A DNA stretch of 64,000 nt, taken from NCBI GenBank assembly GCA_002104905.1, contig MCFE01000005.1, positions 124,001 through 188,000 on the forward strand, given 5' to 3'. The translations under genes were made by a program, and so were the position numbers. Shown piece after piece: positions 41,993-53,340 of this stretch. Every line of letters starts with the position of its first letter. Positions within the stretch are counted from its first letter, which is position 1. The notes beneath the pieces are model-generated. The model was not told the origin of the DNA and searched no databases. It saw only the letters and a program-made list of their open reading frames with translations. The stretch is from Basidiobolus meristosporus CBS 931.73 (Eukaryota > Basidiobolomycota > Basidiobolomycetes > Basidiobolales > Basidiobolaceae).

Positions 41993-42205
41993 TTATATTG
42001 TAGTTGACTTTCCTCTGTATCTACCTCCTGGTGGGCACAGTCTCTTTAGATATCCAGCTGTATGCTCTACTATTACTCTGAGATGATGAACTATCTCATT
42101 TAGCAGCTTCTGCTTCATGCTAAGCATGCCATTTCTTGGCTTTCTATAAAATGCAATACATTCTAATATCTGAAAATTCTCTCCTATGTAAGCCAAGTCT
42201 GCCAT
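41993..42205 (-). pseudogene. DDE-transposase relic (PIF/Harbinger-like), C-terminus
   Basis: A 70-codon minus-strand frame with MADLAYIGENFQ at the start, KPRNGMLSMKQKLLNE in the middle and LRVIVEHTAGYLKRL followed by GGRYRG at the end. This order is typical of the last third of DDE_Tnp_4-type transposases (GDKGY..., R.xVEHxIGRxK, GRFRG), where the conserved Glu of the catalytic triad lies in VEH. The upstream catalytic parts are not recognisable. Assigned from motif order alone. Confidence 0.55.
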
Positions 42206-42997
42206 ACATATCTCCCCCCTCTGAACTCAGGATGGTATTATACCTACAGCGTTCTACTATACCTACCTCCTGCAAATGGCCCACCAAACCAGAAAATGCT
42301 ACTCTCAGTGTCAGAGAGTGCTTGGAACTTCACTCAGTGTGCCTTATAATTGCCAGAATAAAGTGCCACTGCCCTCTACAAGGTCTGCTGATTCCCACTG
42401 GGAAGGAATCCAAGATACTCCCAATATTGAACCTGCGGCTGAATATATGAAGAATTATTAGGTCCCAAGTGTGAATCTGATCCAGATCAGCCATCAAGAT
42501 CCCATCAGGAGACCGCTATAATACCAGCAGCTTGGAATCAATGAACATTTACACAATCTTGTGATGGGATCACAACAGCATTTTGCTGATTTTACAGCAA
42601 AATAAAGTTGATAAAATGTAACAGTGTTTGCATGGTGTTTTGTTAAGGGTGGCATGGCATTGTTGTGGTCTTAGTGAGCTTTACAACTATTTGAGTGGAT
42701 CTAACCAGCCAGTACATTCAATTGCCTTATAAGATCATGATGGTGTTTTGCAAATTTTACAGCCAAATAAAGGGATTAAGCTTGACAATTTTTGATTGGT
42801 GCTGTGACAATATTTGCATGGCATTGTTGCAGTCTTTCAGCACTCTATTACTATTTCAAGTGGATCCAGTTGGCCAGAACTTCCAATTGCCTTATATGGC
42901 AAGAAACTTGATGGTATTTTGATGGCCTCACAGCAAGACTCTGATGGCTTTTTCTTTGCAGTATGACAGCCTGCTGCTGGTTCTGTATAATGCTACC

Positions 42998-44543
42998 TTA
43001 CCAGTTTACCAAATGGTATTTCCTTTTTCTACCTCCCCTTGTGCAATTCATATATTCCACTATAGAATCACCTTTCTTTATTTGCTTACCCACTACTACC
43101 TTGGGTATTCCACATATAGTTTGAATCAAAAAAACTATGGCCTCCTGCTTACTAACCTCTACAAACGTGGACACCTGCCAAAATTGACATACTTCTATCA
43201 CCTCAACTTTACAGCTTCTTAGTGTGATACTTGCAAAGTTACCATATACCTTGTACTGCTGGTAGCATATACATCTTGCAAACAAATGCTTGGTTGTTGC
43301 CACTTCTGCAATGAATACCTCCTGAATATCTGGAAAGAACTTCTTGGTATTTAGCCAGTATATTCCTTCTCCCTGCTGGATTCTAGTCCCCCTTATAGGT
43401 GTGCTCTGGCTTTTGTTTGTGTGAATTCCATATTGAATGGTGTAGAAGTTGGCTTGTGACTACAAGAAATCCGGCATATCTTGGTGGAGTCTTCCTGATA
43501 AAAATTAGTTGCTTGTTGCACCCAACCCAACTTTGCATTACTTTACTGATTACCCACGCATTGGGGCTGCTTAGCTTCTTAATGCCATAGGCATAGGTGT
43601 CTCCATGTGCACATTTGTCCTCAATATTTTCCAACTCTTTCTGGCTGTCCTCTGTGTGGCAACTCATCACATCCATGATGAACTTGAAGGTAATATTCTT
43701 GATGAGATTGGGATCTGGTAGTACCTTCAACTTGACTTGTCTTCCTATCTCCCCACACACCCACTCCATAGGAAACTCCCAAAAGGTGAAGCAAGGCCCA
43801 ATATTCACCACACACCATGCAAGATGGAGTAGAGAATGGATACAATAGTGGCAGAGATCTACGCGTTCAGCTTTATGTTTGTAGTATAGCCGCTCAAATC
43901 CCATCACAAACTCCTCACAGAACAGCTGTAGATGCCTCAAGTTGGCACAGGTGATCCGCTTCTGGATAAATATTCCTACAATGTTCACATATGACTCCCA
44001 ATGCTTCCAATGTACTCTTAGTAGGAATGGCTTCAGAGCACCACTTGAATAAATACATATCCAGCTCATCCAGCCTTTGCACTTGTATTGTTGCATGTGA
44101 GTATGAATATTAATTGGAGCCTGTGAGAAGTACTTGGGGTAGCAGATACTCTGTAATATCTTACCAATTCTTTCAAATTTCTCCGGTATCTCAAAGGGCT
44201 CATTTAGCTTGAAATGCCCCATGTACAACTTGGTCATCAGTATAGGGATATTGTTGAAAAGCAAATGCATTGCTCCTAGTGGAAAGCTTTTGCTCCAACA
44301 GATACCCTCTATCTTAAGTATCTCTGGTTTCCAATTGATTCCATATTCTGGCCAAAGGCTTATAGCTTGCCAACTTTGCTGCAATTGCATGCTTACTTCT
44401 GTACATTCTCTTGGTGGAAAGATAATGTTCTTAGTGCTGGTGTTTGGGTAATAATAATGTGTGTGAGTTGTGGAGTAAATCCTCTGGATCTCAACTTGAT
44501 TGATACTGAGTGTGATACTGTTTAGCTTTGCAATGTTTGTCAA
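42998..44543 (-). pseudogene. Plavaka-like transposase, C-terminal half (element A)
   Basis: The 386-codon frame (43383-44543) contains SFPLGAMHLLFNNI, corresponding to the conserved FP-x-MHL segment after the catalytic core, and HSLLHLAWCVVNIGPCFTFWEFPMEWVCGE, the characteristic LLHL...FPME(R)xCG block of CACTA/Plavaka transposases. The usual arginine after FPME is Trp here. A further frame (42998-43303, ARCICYQQYKVYGNFAS) is the C-terminal tail. The catalytic DDE core that should precede SFPLGAMHLL is absent: the frame starts only about 100 codons before it and overlaps the end of the N-terminal frame at 44491. The element therefore cannot transpose itself. Confidence 0.75.
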
Positions 44544-45357
44544 ACTGCATCAGCTTCCTCAGACAAGGTATGACTGGAATATATCTGGAGTGTGAATGAT
44601 GTTTTCCCTCAATGGTGGTGGATTCCTCACAATTTGGACATGTTGCAATGGTAGCATTTTTTGATGTGAATGCCATGCAACTGCTAACACATGCTGGAAT
44701 CAGGACAGTCTCTAGATCATATGTTGCCGGCCGCATGACGGTTGTCCACTTGTACCATGTACATGGTAAGTTGCATCCCGGTATGATTTTGGCAAGAAGT
44801 AGTAGTAAATCCTCAAAGCCCCCAATACTGATATTAGTGGAAATGCACCACTTCTCTAGCCACAACATTACATCATTCACCAGTAGATGGATTACTGGGC
44901 TCACTTGGCTCCATAAAGTATCCTTGGCATTTGTTTCAGCAGGTGTTGTCTCATTGCATATAGGGATTTGACTGGGCTCATATGTGGTACTGTTGTTAGG
45001 GGAGATAGGCTCAAAATCTATCAGTGAACCTTCTTTGTCAGAGCAATCACTCTGCGTGCCATATTCAGAAGGCTGAGGTGAGCCTAAAGGTGTCACAAAC
45101 TTACCTGACTCAGTTTGCGCAAGGTGACAAAGATGGCCAGGTGCCAATAAAGAAGTATCAACTGGCCGGCAAGATAATGTTGGTGTAGTAGTGACCAATG
45201 AATGGTCAAATATGACTTGGGTGGCAAAACACTGGCCTTGATCCTTGTAATACTTCCTATGCTCTCTGTGTGCTTCATGGCTAAGAGGCTTGCCACAAAA
45301 GCCACATGGTCTTTTTTCACTTCTCTTTTGGCGTTGAGTCAAAGTAGTCTTGTCCAT
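44491..45357 (-). pseudogene. Plavaka-like transposase, N-terminal part (element A)
   Basis: A 288-codon frame from the ATG at 45355-45357. Residues 18-38 form a C2H2-like finger (CGFCGKPLSHEAHREH). The middle is acidic/Ser-Thr-rich. Near residues 190-270 there is WYKWTTVMRPATYDLETVLIP, followed by a zinc-ribbon-like CMAF...CPNC and RYIPVIPCLRKLM, an order I recognise from Plavaka/Tnp2-type transposases just before the DDE domain. The frame then terminates and the DDE domain is missing. Copies of this start are at 9781 and 17674 (minus) and near 62299 (plus). Confidence 0.75.
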
Positions 45358-45579
45358 GGGGCAAACAGTTTGACCTTAATCAATGTAACGCTATTATATC
45401 ACTTTTTGGTCAATACTCATGTGAACTTAAGACAGTCATGTATTTGAGACATTGCACCTACATGAATGTAAGATTCAATGATGACCTACCATAGTAAGCA
45501 TTATAAATAAAGTTGTGGCACCACATACACACTTATATGTAACACTCTTTCCCCTTTGGTTTGACTCAGTTCCATATAT
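45358..45579. promoter_or_regulatory. Divergent promoter interval of Plavaka-like element
   Basis: 222 bp between the start codons of the transposase (minus) and the partner protein (plus). It is conserved in the fragments at 9782-9990, 17675-17720 and 62095-62297, which supports its being the shared control region. No canonical box stands out except an AT-rich run near 45500-45520. Confidence 0.45.
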
Positions 45580-46920
45580 ATGCCGCCAAAAAATAAAGCA
45601 AAGTTGTTTGGTTCTCAACCAAACCCCACCACTGATGGCAACAGAAGAATGGTTGGACAACAGCTTGCTTTGACATTCAGTGCAACAAGTGGGGCTACAT
45701 CCAAAAAAGGCCCTGTGGACAGTGTGCCCATTGAAGGTAACAATGCGGATTCCTCAGGCTCTTAGTCAAGTACGCAATTGAGAACCTCTGCGGAGCCACA
45801 AGCTGACTGTTATGCTCAGGCAGATGAGAATGTAGCAAATGCAGTACCCTCAGTTAAAGATCAGCAAGTGGCCATGATAACATCACCACCACCCATATTA
45901 GCAAGTATGTTTTCAGCTCATACCAAAGCATCAATGAAGCAATTAGGTGCAGTGGCTGATAGGATAGATGCAATGGCCCAGAGAAATCAGGAAGTAGTCC
46001 AGAAACAGGATGAGCGGATAATATGTGTAGAGCAATCAATATCTCAGGTAGAGAAAACAGTATCTTTGCTGCAAAGAAGGAACTCAAGTAGCTCAATGTC
46101 ACAGCCAAGAATTGCGCCATTTCCCAATGTAACAGCAGAGGAACACCATACAGTCTTTGAAGCACAACAACAGTGCCCAAAGATAAAGCCCACAGAAAAA
46201 CCTACCACAGCATGGGAGGGAGACAATGTGGTGCTTATACCAAAGCCTAAAAATCAAAAGACATTGAAGATCCATGAAGCCATTGAGTGCAATAATGAAG
46301 AGTGGGCTAATATACAAGAGGCCGTCAGAAGTCTAGCATGCCATCACCTTAAAGCTGGCATACCATGGGACCATCAGGAACACAAGGCAAAGCAGAATGC
46401 ACTTGACTGGTTCCATGAGCATTATCCTGGATTCAAATGGGCAAATGGATTTTGGGCCAGCATTGATATGCTAAGAAAGTATCTTAAGAATAGCAGAAAC
46501 TATCAAAGGCAGAAGAACAAGGGTGCCATGGCTAAAAACCAGCGGCTTCCTCAAGAGCCTGTTACAAGCAGGGCCAAAAGCTCCAGACAAGTGTCAAAGA
46601 GATGTCAGGCAGCTGGAGGGGTGCCAATTAAGGACAAGCAGGCAGACATGGATGCAGCAGCACAACATTTATCAAGGAAAAAGCAAGTACCACTCAAGAC
46701 ACACCCAGTCAAAGTAGCAGTGAAGGACCTGGCAGTGATAAAAACCAGCCGCTTTTACAGGAGCCCATCACAACTACGGTTGAGAGCTCAAAACAAGCTG
46801 AAAAGAAATGTCAGGTTGCCAGAAGAGTGCCAGCAAGGGACAGACAGGCCAAAACAGATGTGTCAGAGCAGAATTTATCCAGGAAAACACGTAGTTCTTT
46901 ACAAGAAGCACTCAGACTAA
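45580..46920 (+). pseudogene. Transposon partner protein (coiled coil, internal repeats), element A
   Basis: One frame from the ATG at 45580-45582 (MPPKNKAKLFGSQPNP) is interrupted by a single TAG at 45763-45765 and then continues in the same frame to 46920. Features in order are a Ser/Thr-rich N-terminus, a coiled coil (about IDAMAQRNQEVVQKQDERI to VSLLQRRN), a central globular part with NNEEWANIQEAVRSLA and WFHEHYPGFKWANGFW, then two copies of a repeat of about 55 residues beginning KNQxLPQEPVTSxAKSSxQ. Family unknown; it travels with the transposase in every copy and may be the second CACTA-encoded protein (TnpA-like role), which is inference. Translation would stop after 61 residues here. 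Confidence 0.65.
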
Positions 46921-47509
46921 GTAGCAGTGAAAGACCTGGCAGTGGCAAAGGAAAAGGTAAAGGGAAAAATGTCTACCAAAGCTTGAGACAGGGAGGCATG
47001 CAAAAAAACTGCAGTTCTTGCCAATTAACGCCACAAGCTAGGAACAGACTGAATCCCATCATAGCCAAGAAGAATTACCAACAAGAAAACAGCTGTTTTC
47101 ACAAGGGTTGGAAGCGCAGCTGGTTGAGCTACACTCCAGCAAGGTAGATGAGTTTGCTGAAAAAGGCAATTTGTCTACCACAGCCTCCACAGCCTCCACT
47201 GTTGACAGAGTGGAGATCCTACTGACAGACAAGGCTACAACATCAAGAGCTTAAAAGACTATCACAATGCCTTCAGTGGAGTTTTGGAAAATTAATAGGT
47301 AAACCATGAGGTTGCAGCGCTTCTTCAAGAGCAGTGCTCAAGAAAATGCACTGGAATATTGCAAGGATTTATTGCAAAGACTGGCAGATGAGGAGCTAGA
47401 CCTTGCAGTGCCAGCTGAAGACCAAGATGTGTGGGAGCCAGTGAATGAACAGTGGCATAAAACTGTTGGGTTTGCGCCAAAGTTGTGGAACCAGAGCATT
47501 AGAACATAA
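46827..47509 (+). pseudogene. Partner protein C-terminal part (element A), frameshifted
   Basis: Continues the partner protein in other frames: MPARDRQAKTDVSEQNLSRK (second repeat) through GKGKGKG at 46827-47147, then MRLQRFFKSSAQENALEY and VWEPVNEQWHKTVGF at 47306-47509. The corresponding single frame in element B (50040-50708, minus) shows that these belong to one C-terminal domain. Confidence 0.6.
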
Positions 47510-47999
47510 ATACTTATTGAGTGGTGAATTTTAATGGAGTTACTTGTTAAGTGTGGGGTTGGGCTTAATGTTAGCATAGGGTTTAGAGACTTGTATAGGT
47601 CAATACAATTGGCAATTGAGGTACAAATGAAGTTTCAACAGAAATAAATCAAATTGTACAAATGAAAAGTAAGAGAAACGGTTGAGTCAGGAAGTAAGGA
47701 GTGTGAAAAAGAGGCAATAGCCAATCAATTCACACAAACATAGGAGGCAATAGAGTGTCTGGGATCAGAAAGTGAGCAAATTGACAGGGAACCAATCAAA
47801 AGCCACTTATATATTGTTGTGATGAAAAATTTTGACAAAGTTTTTTGTGAAATTTGGGGTGCAATTATTTTTCAAAAGTCTCTGGACAGTGTCCTGACAA
47901 GATCAGTACCTCCCAGTCACAGGACATTAACTTTGTGATGGCCTTCTGACAGGATCATCCCAATAATTTTTCATAGGGATTAACACAACAGTATGGCAG

Positions 48000-49640
48000 C
48001 CTGCGGCTAGTTCTGTATAATGCCACTTTGCCAATCTACTAAATGGTATTTCCTTTCTATACCTCCTCTTGGGCAATTCATATATTCTACTGTAGCATCA
48101 CCCCTCTCTATTTGATTACCCACTACTACCCTGGATATTTCACATTTGCTTGAGTCAAAAAATACTATGGCCTCCTTCTTACTAACCTTCACAAACACAC
48201 ACACCTGCTGCAATTGACATACTTCTATCTCCTCAACTTTATGGCTTTTTAGTGTGGTGCTTGCAAAGTTGTCATATACCTTGTATTGCTGGTAACATAT
48301 ACATCTTGCAAACATATGCTTGGTTGCTACCACTTCTGCCAGGAATACCTCTGGAATATCTGCAAAGAAAATTTTTGGTATTTAGCCAATATATTCTTTC
48401 CCCCTGCTGGATTCTAGTCCCCCTGATAGGTGCATTCTGGCTCTTGTTTGTGTGAATTCCATAATGAATGGTGTAGAAATTGACTTGTGCCCAAGAGAAA
48501 TCCAGCATACCTTGGTAGAGTTTTCCAGATAAAGATTAGTTACATGTTGCACCTAACACAACTTTTCATTACTTAACTGATTACCAACTGATTGGGGCTG
48601 CTTAGCTCCTTGATGCTATAAGCATAGGTGTCTCCATGTGCACATCTGTCCTCAGTATTTTCCAATTCTTCCTGGTTGTCCTTCTAATGCCAACTCATCA
48701 CATTCATGACAAACTTGAAGGTTATATTCTGGATCAGATTTGAATATGGTAGCACCTGCTGTTGTAAGAGTCTTAGAGATATTGGAAGTGATTGGGAGGA
48801 CAAGTAGATTATATGGTTCTCACTTAATGATTTATTGAATGTAAAGTAGTATTTATACTTTAACATGGTCTTGGCATAGCAAACTTTTGAAAATTTTCAT
48901 GTTGTGGGTACCTGGTATTTTGGTGAAAATATTCCAAGTAAATCCCAACAAGGAACTTGGTCAGTATTCTCTAGAACTTGAAGGTACTGATCTAAATGAC
49001 AAAGCTAGGTGAATATTTAGGTGGAATTACAAACTTTTACAACACCTGCAACATGAATTCTCTTCCTATCTCCCCATACAATCACCCCATAGGAAACTCC
49101 CAAAAGGTGAAGCAAGGTCCAATATTCTCAACACAGTAAGCAGGATGGAGTAGCAAATGGATAAAGTAGTATCAGAGATCTACACATTCAGGTTTATTTT
49201 AGTAGTATAGCCACTCAAATTCTGTCACAAACTCTTTGCACAAAAGCTGTAGATTCATCAAGTTGGCATTTGTGATCCACTTCTGGATAAACATTCCTAC
49301 CATGCCCACAAATAACTCCCAATGCTTCCGGTGTACTGTTGGCAGAAATGACTTCAGAAGGCCACTTGAATAAATACTTATCCAGTTTATCCAGTATTTG
49401 CATTTGTATTGTTCCATATGCACATAATATTCATTGGAGCCCATGAGAAGTGCTTGAGGTAAAAGTATAAAGTAGCTGTTGTTTCTTGGCTGTTTGTAAT
49501 GTTTGCCATCAAATATGTCAGATTTGTTTCTTCTTGATTGATAATGGGTGCAGTACTTTATAGCTTCACAATATTTGATGCACTACATGAGCTTCTTTAG
49601 ATGGGGTATAACCAGAAATTATCTGGAGTGTGAACAATGT
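48000..49640 (-). pseudogene. Plavaka-like transposase C-terminal part (element B)
   Basis: It starts exactly where element A ends (AGTATGGCAGCCTGCGG, as at 42960). The minus strand carries the tail frame MVATKHMFARCICYQQYKVY (48007-48333), decayed middle parts, and LFKSFLP...LEHW-like sequence to 49444 (MGSNEYYVHMEQYKCKYWINWI). The FPME region near 49080 (CCCCATAGGAAACTCCC) is interrupted by the solo LTR 48760-49044. Very degraded, with many stops. Confidence 0.65.
48760..49044 (-). repeat. Solo copia LTR with target duplication CCTGC
   Basis: A 285-bp copy of the LTR (about 63 bp lost in the middle, around GCAAACTTTTGAAAATT) flanked by CCTGC at 48755-48759 and 49045-49049. The uninterrupted equivalent in the transposase at 63780-63787 reads GTACCTGCAAATTG, with one CCTGC, which is the empty site. 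Confidence 0.95.
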
Positions 49641-49719
49641 TTTCCCCTAATGGTGGTGAATTACTAACATGTTGGATGCCTTGCAATGGTGACATTCTCT
49701 GATGGGAATGCTATTCAAC

Positions 49720-51003
49720 TATTAACACATCCCTATCAAAAATCATTGAGATAATCCCTTCAGAAGGCTGTCACAAAGTTAAAGTCCTGTGACTAAGAGG
49801 TACTGATCCCATCAGGACACTGTCCTGAGACCATTGAAAAATAATTGCACCCCAGATTTCACTAAAAACTTAGTCAAAATTTTTCACCACAACAATGTAT
49901 AAGTGGCTTTTGATTGGTTCCCTGCCAATTTGCTCACTTTCTGGTCCCAGACACTCTATTGCCTCCTACATTTGTGCAAATTGATTGGCTATTGCCTCTT
50001 TTTCACACTCCTTACTTCCTGACTCTACCATTTCTCTTTTCATTTGTTCAAATTGATGTATTTTTGTTGAAACTTCTGTTGTACCTCATTTGCCAGTTGT
50101 ATTGACCTATGCAAGTCCCTATACCCTATACTAACTTTAGGCCCAACCCCACACCCAACAAGTAACTCTATCAAAATCCACCACTCAATATGTATTTCTG
50201 CTGTAATGCTATGGTTCCACAACTTTGGAAGGAACCCAATGGCTTTATGCCACTGTTCATTAACTGGTTCCCACATGTCCTGGCCTTCAGATGGCACTGC
50301 AAGGTCTAGCACCTCATCTGCCAGTCTTTGCAATAAATTGCTGCAATATTCCAGTGCATTTTCTTGAGCACTGCTCTTGGAAAAGTGCTGAAACCTCTTG
50401 GTGTGCCTATTAATGTTCCAAAACTCCACTGAATGCATTTTGATAGTCTCTTGAGCTCTTGACATTGTAGCCTTGTCTGTCAGTGGGATCTCCACTCTGT
50501 CAACAATGGAGAATGTGGAGGCTATGATAGACAAATTGCCATTTTCAGCAAACTCATCTACCTTGCTGGAGTGTAGCTCAACTGGCTGCGCTTCCAACCC
50601 TTGTGAAAACAGCTGTTTTCTTGTTGGTAATTCTTCTTGGCTATGATGGGATTCAGTCTGTTCCTGGCTTGGGGTGTTAATTGGTGAGAACCGCAATTTT
50701 TTTTGCATGCCTCCCAGTCTCAGACTTGGGTAGACCTTTTTTTCTTTACCTTTTCCTTTGTCACTGCCAGGTCTTTCACTGCTACTTTATCTGAGTACTT
50801 CTTGTAAGGAACTACATTTTCTCCTGGATATAATTCTGCTCTGATGCATCAGTTTTGGCCAGCTTGTCCCTTGCTGGCACTCTTCTGGCAACCTGATGTT
50901 TCTTTTCCACTGTGGTGGTGTATAGGTCTAAGGGAGAGATACGTCCAACACTTCTCAAGTGTTTGTGTGTGGGGTGTTTGCTGGGTGCAATAACTGCTGG
51001 CAA
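49720..51003 (-). pseudogene. Partner protein C-terminal part and element end (element B)
   Basis: The segment 49720-50440 is the reverse complement of 47300-47990, so elements A and B end in inverted orientation. The 222-codon frame 50040-50708 gives the longest intact version of the partner C-terminus (FFSKSSAQENALEYCSNLLQRLADE-type helix and WEPVNEQWHKAIGFLPKLWNHSI). A further frame at 50812-51003 carries the KKHQVARRVPARDKLAKTD repeat. N-terminal parts are absent. Confidence 0.65.
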
Positions 51004-51029
51004 AAGCTTGCTAGAAAATACTTGGGTTC

Positions 51030-51717
51030 TGTTTCTAATCTAATGTGGCAGGGAATAAAGCCATAAGCTTGTCAAGGGAAAACTATTGAGCTGCAATCCC
51101 CAACTTAGTTGGCATCTTTGCAAAAGTATGTGCTGGGTTCAGCATCCTTTGAGATGACAACTTACTAAAGCTTCCAAAGTCAAAACAACTGTAAACTCCA
51201 CCAACAGGGACTTGATAAGAATGCAGCTGTGGTCAATAGTTACAAAGACAGAAAGTATCTTTGCCTGTACAAGAACAAACTTGGGAAAGAATCAAATATA
51301 ATAAAAGTTACCTACTCTGAGTATTCCTCACTAGTAGTGCCTCCAAGGTCAGTTGGCTGTCAGCATGGTTTCCTGGGAGTGTCCTGTGGTCTGTAGTTGG
51401 AAGTTCAGGTAGCAGCAGGTAGCAGCAGGTAGCAGTGATCACACTAGTCCACAAGTTGGTATATTGATAAAAGGGATGATGATTTATTGTTAGGGATAGC
51501 CTCACTTATATACTTTTCTTACTGGCTATGTGATTACTAATCATGGAGTTCCAGAAGGTTTTGGATATCAACACAATTCTTAATGACATCAGAATGACCT
51601 AAAAATGTTCTAAGTAGGTGCCAGAAGGTTTTAAGAGGCACAGCACATCTAACCAATCAGGAAACATTACCCTGAAACCTGTGTAACATAGCAATACCAT
51701 ATATGGTATGGAAATGG
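51030..51717 (-). other. LTR-like promoter region, interrupted by copia-2
   Basis: No gene. On the minus strand a TATA box (AGTATATAAG near 51508-51517) is preceded by a partial heat-shock element (CCTTCTGGAACTCC near 51549-51560) and followed by AATAAATC. The layout echoes 41393-41760, suggesting another copy of the same kind of LTR. A GCAGCAGGTA-type microsatellite (about three units) lies at 51411-51440. Copia-2 inserted at its right edge. Confidence 0.4.
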
Positions 51718-52065
51718 TGTTGTAAGAGTCTTAGAGATATTGGAAGTGATTGAGAGGACAAGTAGATTATGTGGTTTTCACTTAATGATTTATTGAATGT
51801 AAAAGTAGTATTTATACTTTTACCTGGTCTTGGCATTACAAACATGTAGAATAGGTTAAGGAAGGTCCCAAGAACATGCGTGCAAAGTTTGGGGCTGTTT
51901 GGACAACTTTGAGAATTTTCATGTTCTGGGTACCTGGTATTTTGGTGAAAACATTCTAAGTAAATCCCAACAAGGAATTTGGTCAGCATTCTCTAGGATT
52001 TCAGGGTAATGATCTAAGTGACTAAGTTAGGTGAATATTTAGGTGGAATTACAAATTTTACAATA
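51718..52065 (-). repeat. copia-2 3' LTR
   Basis: Begins TGTTGTAAGAGTC; the interior edge reads TTTTACAATA, then CTCCCACTC (polypurine tract complement) at 52066-52074. Confidence 0.93.
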
Positions 52066-52099
52066 CTCCCACTCAGCTAAATGTTCATACTGACTAGTC

Positions 52100-53340
52100 C
52101 TAATTTTGACCTAAGATATTCAAACCTGTCTCTAGCTAATGGTTTGGTAAATATGTCTGCAATCATATCATCTGTAGGACAGTAAATAAGCTAACTAAGT
52201 TATTCTCTATAGCTTCACATATGAAATGATGTCTAATATCTATGTGCTTAGTTCTAGCATGAAAAGTTGGATTTCTACCTAATTGTATACATGCTTGATT
52301 ATCTTGAAATAATGTAATAGGTGTTTTTTGACATAGGCCTAAATCTGTGAGAAGTTTTCTTAACCACATTGCTTCTTTTGTAGCTTCACAGGCTGCCATA
52401 TACACTGGATCTGTGGTGGAAAGTGCTACGGTTGGTTGCTTTTTTGAATTCCATGAAATTGCTCCTTTACAGTAAAGAAAGGTGTATCCTGTGGTGGATC
52501 ATCTGTCTTCTAAATTTTGTCCCCAATCTGCATCAGAGTATCCCACAAGATCTTGTTCTGAGTCCTTATAAGTGTATCTTAAGCAAATATCAGCAGTTCC
52601 TTTTAGGTATCTAAAAATCCGCTTAATTGCTGCAATATGATCAGATCCATAGTTCTGATTATGTTGGCTGACAACTCCCACTGAATATGAGATATCTGGA
52701 CGTGTTCCAAGCATGATATACATCAGACTGCCAACCACAGATTGATAAGGAAAGTCAGGGCTTTCAGATGGCACCAAGCTCTCTTGATTTGGTCAAGTTT
52801 TGACCAAGTTAAGGTTTATCTCCATTGGGGTAGATGCCGGTTTACAGTCTTCCATTTTGTACTTCTTTAGTATATCTTGAATATACCTGGATTGGCTTGG
52901 GGTAATAGTCTGGGTACTTCTGTCTATGGAGAACTTAGTCCCTAAGTAGTAACTGAGTTCTCCTAGATTGGACATCTTGAACTCCTTAGATAGGCTGGAT
53001 TTAGTCTCTTCCAATGTTTCTAGGTTATTGGTGGCTATAATAAGATCATCCACATATAGAGCTAATAGAACTGGATTTGCTCTATCTGGCTTATAGTATA
53101 TACTATAGTCAGCATTAGTCCCTTTGAAACTCAAAGATTCCCAATAAGAATCTATCTTGCAATTCCAGGCTCTTGTGATTGTTTGAGACCATATAGTGAC
53201 TTCTTAAGCTTGCAGACCAAATGGGGGTTATCTTGGTCAACAAACCCATCAGGCTGGTTCATATACACGTCCTCATTGAGTTCTCCATTCAAAAATGCAG
53301 TTTTACATCCATTTGATGAATAAAAAACTTATATTTGGCT
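52100..53340 (-). pseudogene. copia-2 reverse transcriptase C-terminus and RNase H
   Basis: Frame 52793-53134 holds the catalytic ALYVDDLIIA motif and QSRYIQDILKKYKM. Frame 52499-52777 holds SVVGSLMYIMLGTRPDISY and ends at the RNase H start GYSDADWG. Frame 52163-52405 holds RNase H residues MYMAACEATKEAMWLRKLL and KHIDIRHHFI. They are separated by frame changes near 52785, 52480 and 52170. These domains would copy the element RNA into DNA inside the virus-like particle. Confidence 0.93.

Larger units (their letters stand above)
42470..47990. mobile_element. CACTA-superfamily (Plavaka-like) transposon A, degraded
   Basis: Layout: subterminal repeats (42470-42930), transposase on the minus strand (42998-45357), a promoter interval of about 220 bp, partner gene on the plus strand (45580-47510), and the other end (47520-47990). 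Both ends carry copies of a GATCCTGTCAGGA-like motif in direct and inverted form (for example GATCCCATCAGGA at 42500 and CTGACAGGATCA at 47948), as subterminal repeats of CACTA elements do. A unit of about 170 bp is tandemly duplicated at 42560-42730 and 42735-42910. I did not find an exact terminal inverted repeat or target duplication. Confidence 0.7.

Noticed and set aside
44753-44768. 16-bp perfect palindrome TACCATGTACATGGTA, repeated near 62887
   Set aside because: It lies in transposase coding sequence (NLPCTWYK) shared by paralogous copies; the conservation is explained by paralogy and there is no evidence that it is a binding site.
51411-51440. GCAGCAGGTA-type microsatellite as a functional repeat
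   Set aside because: Only about three units; within normal background for a microsatellite.
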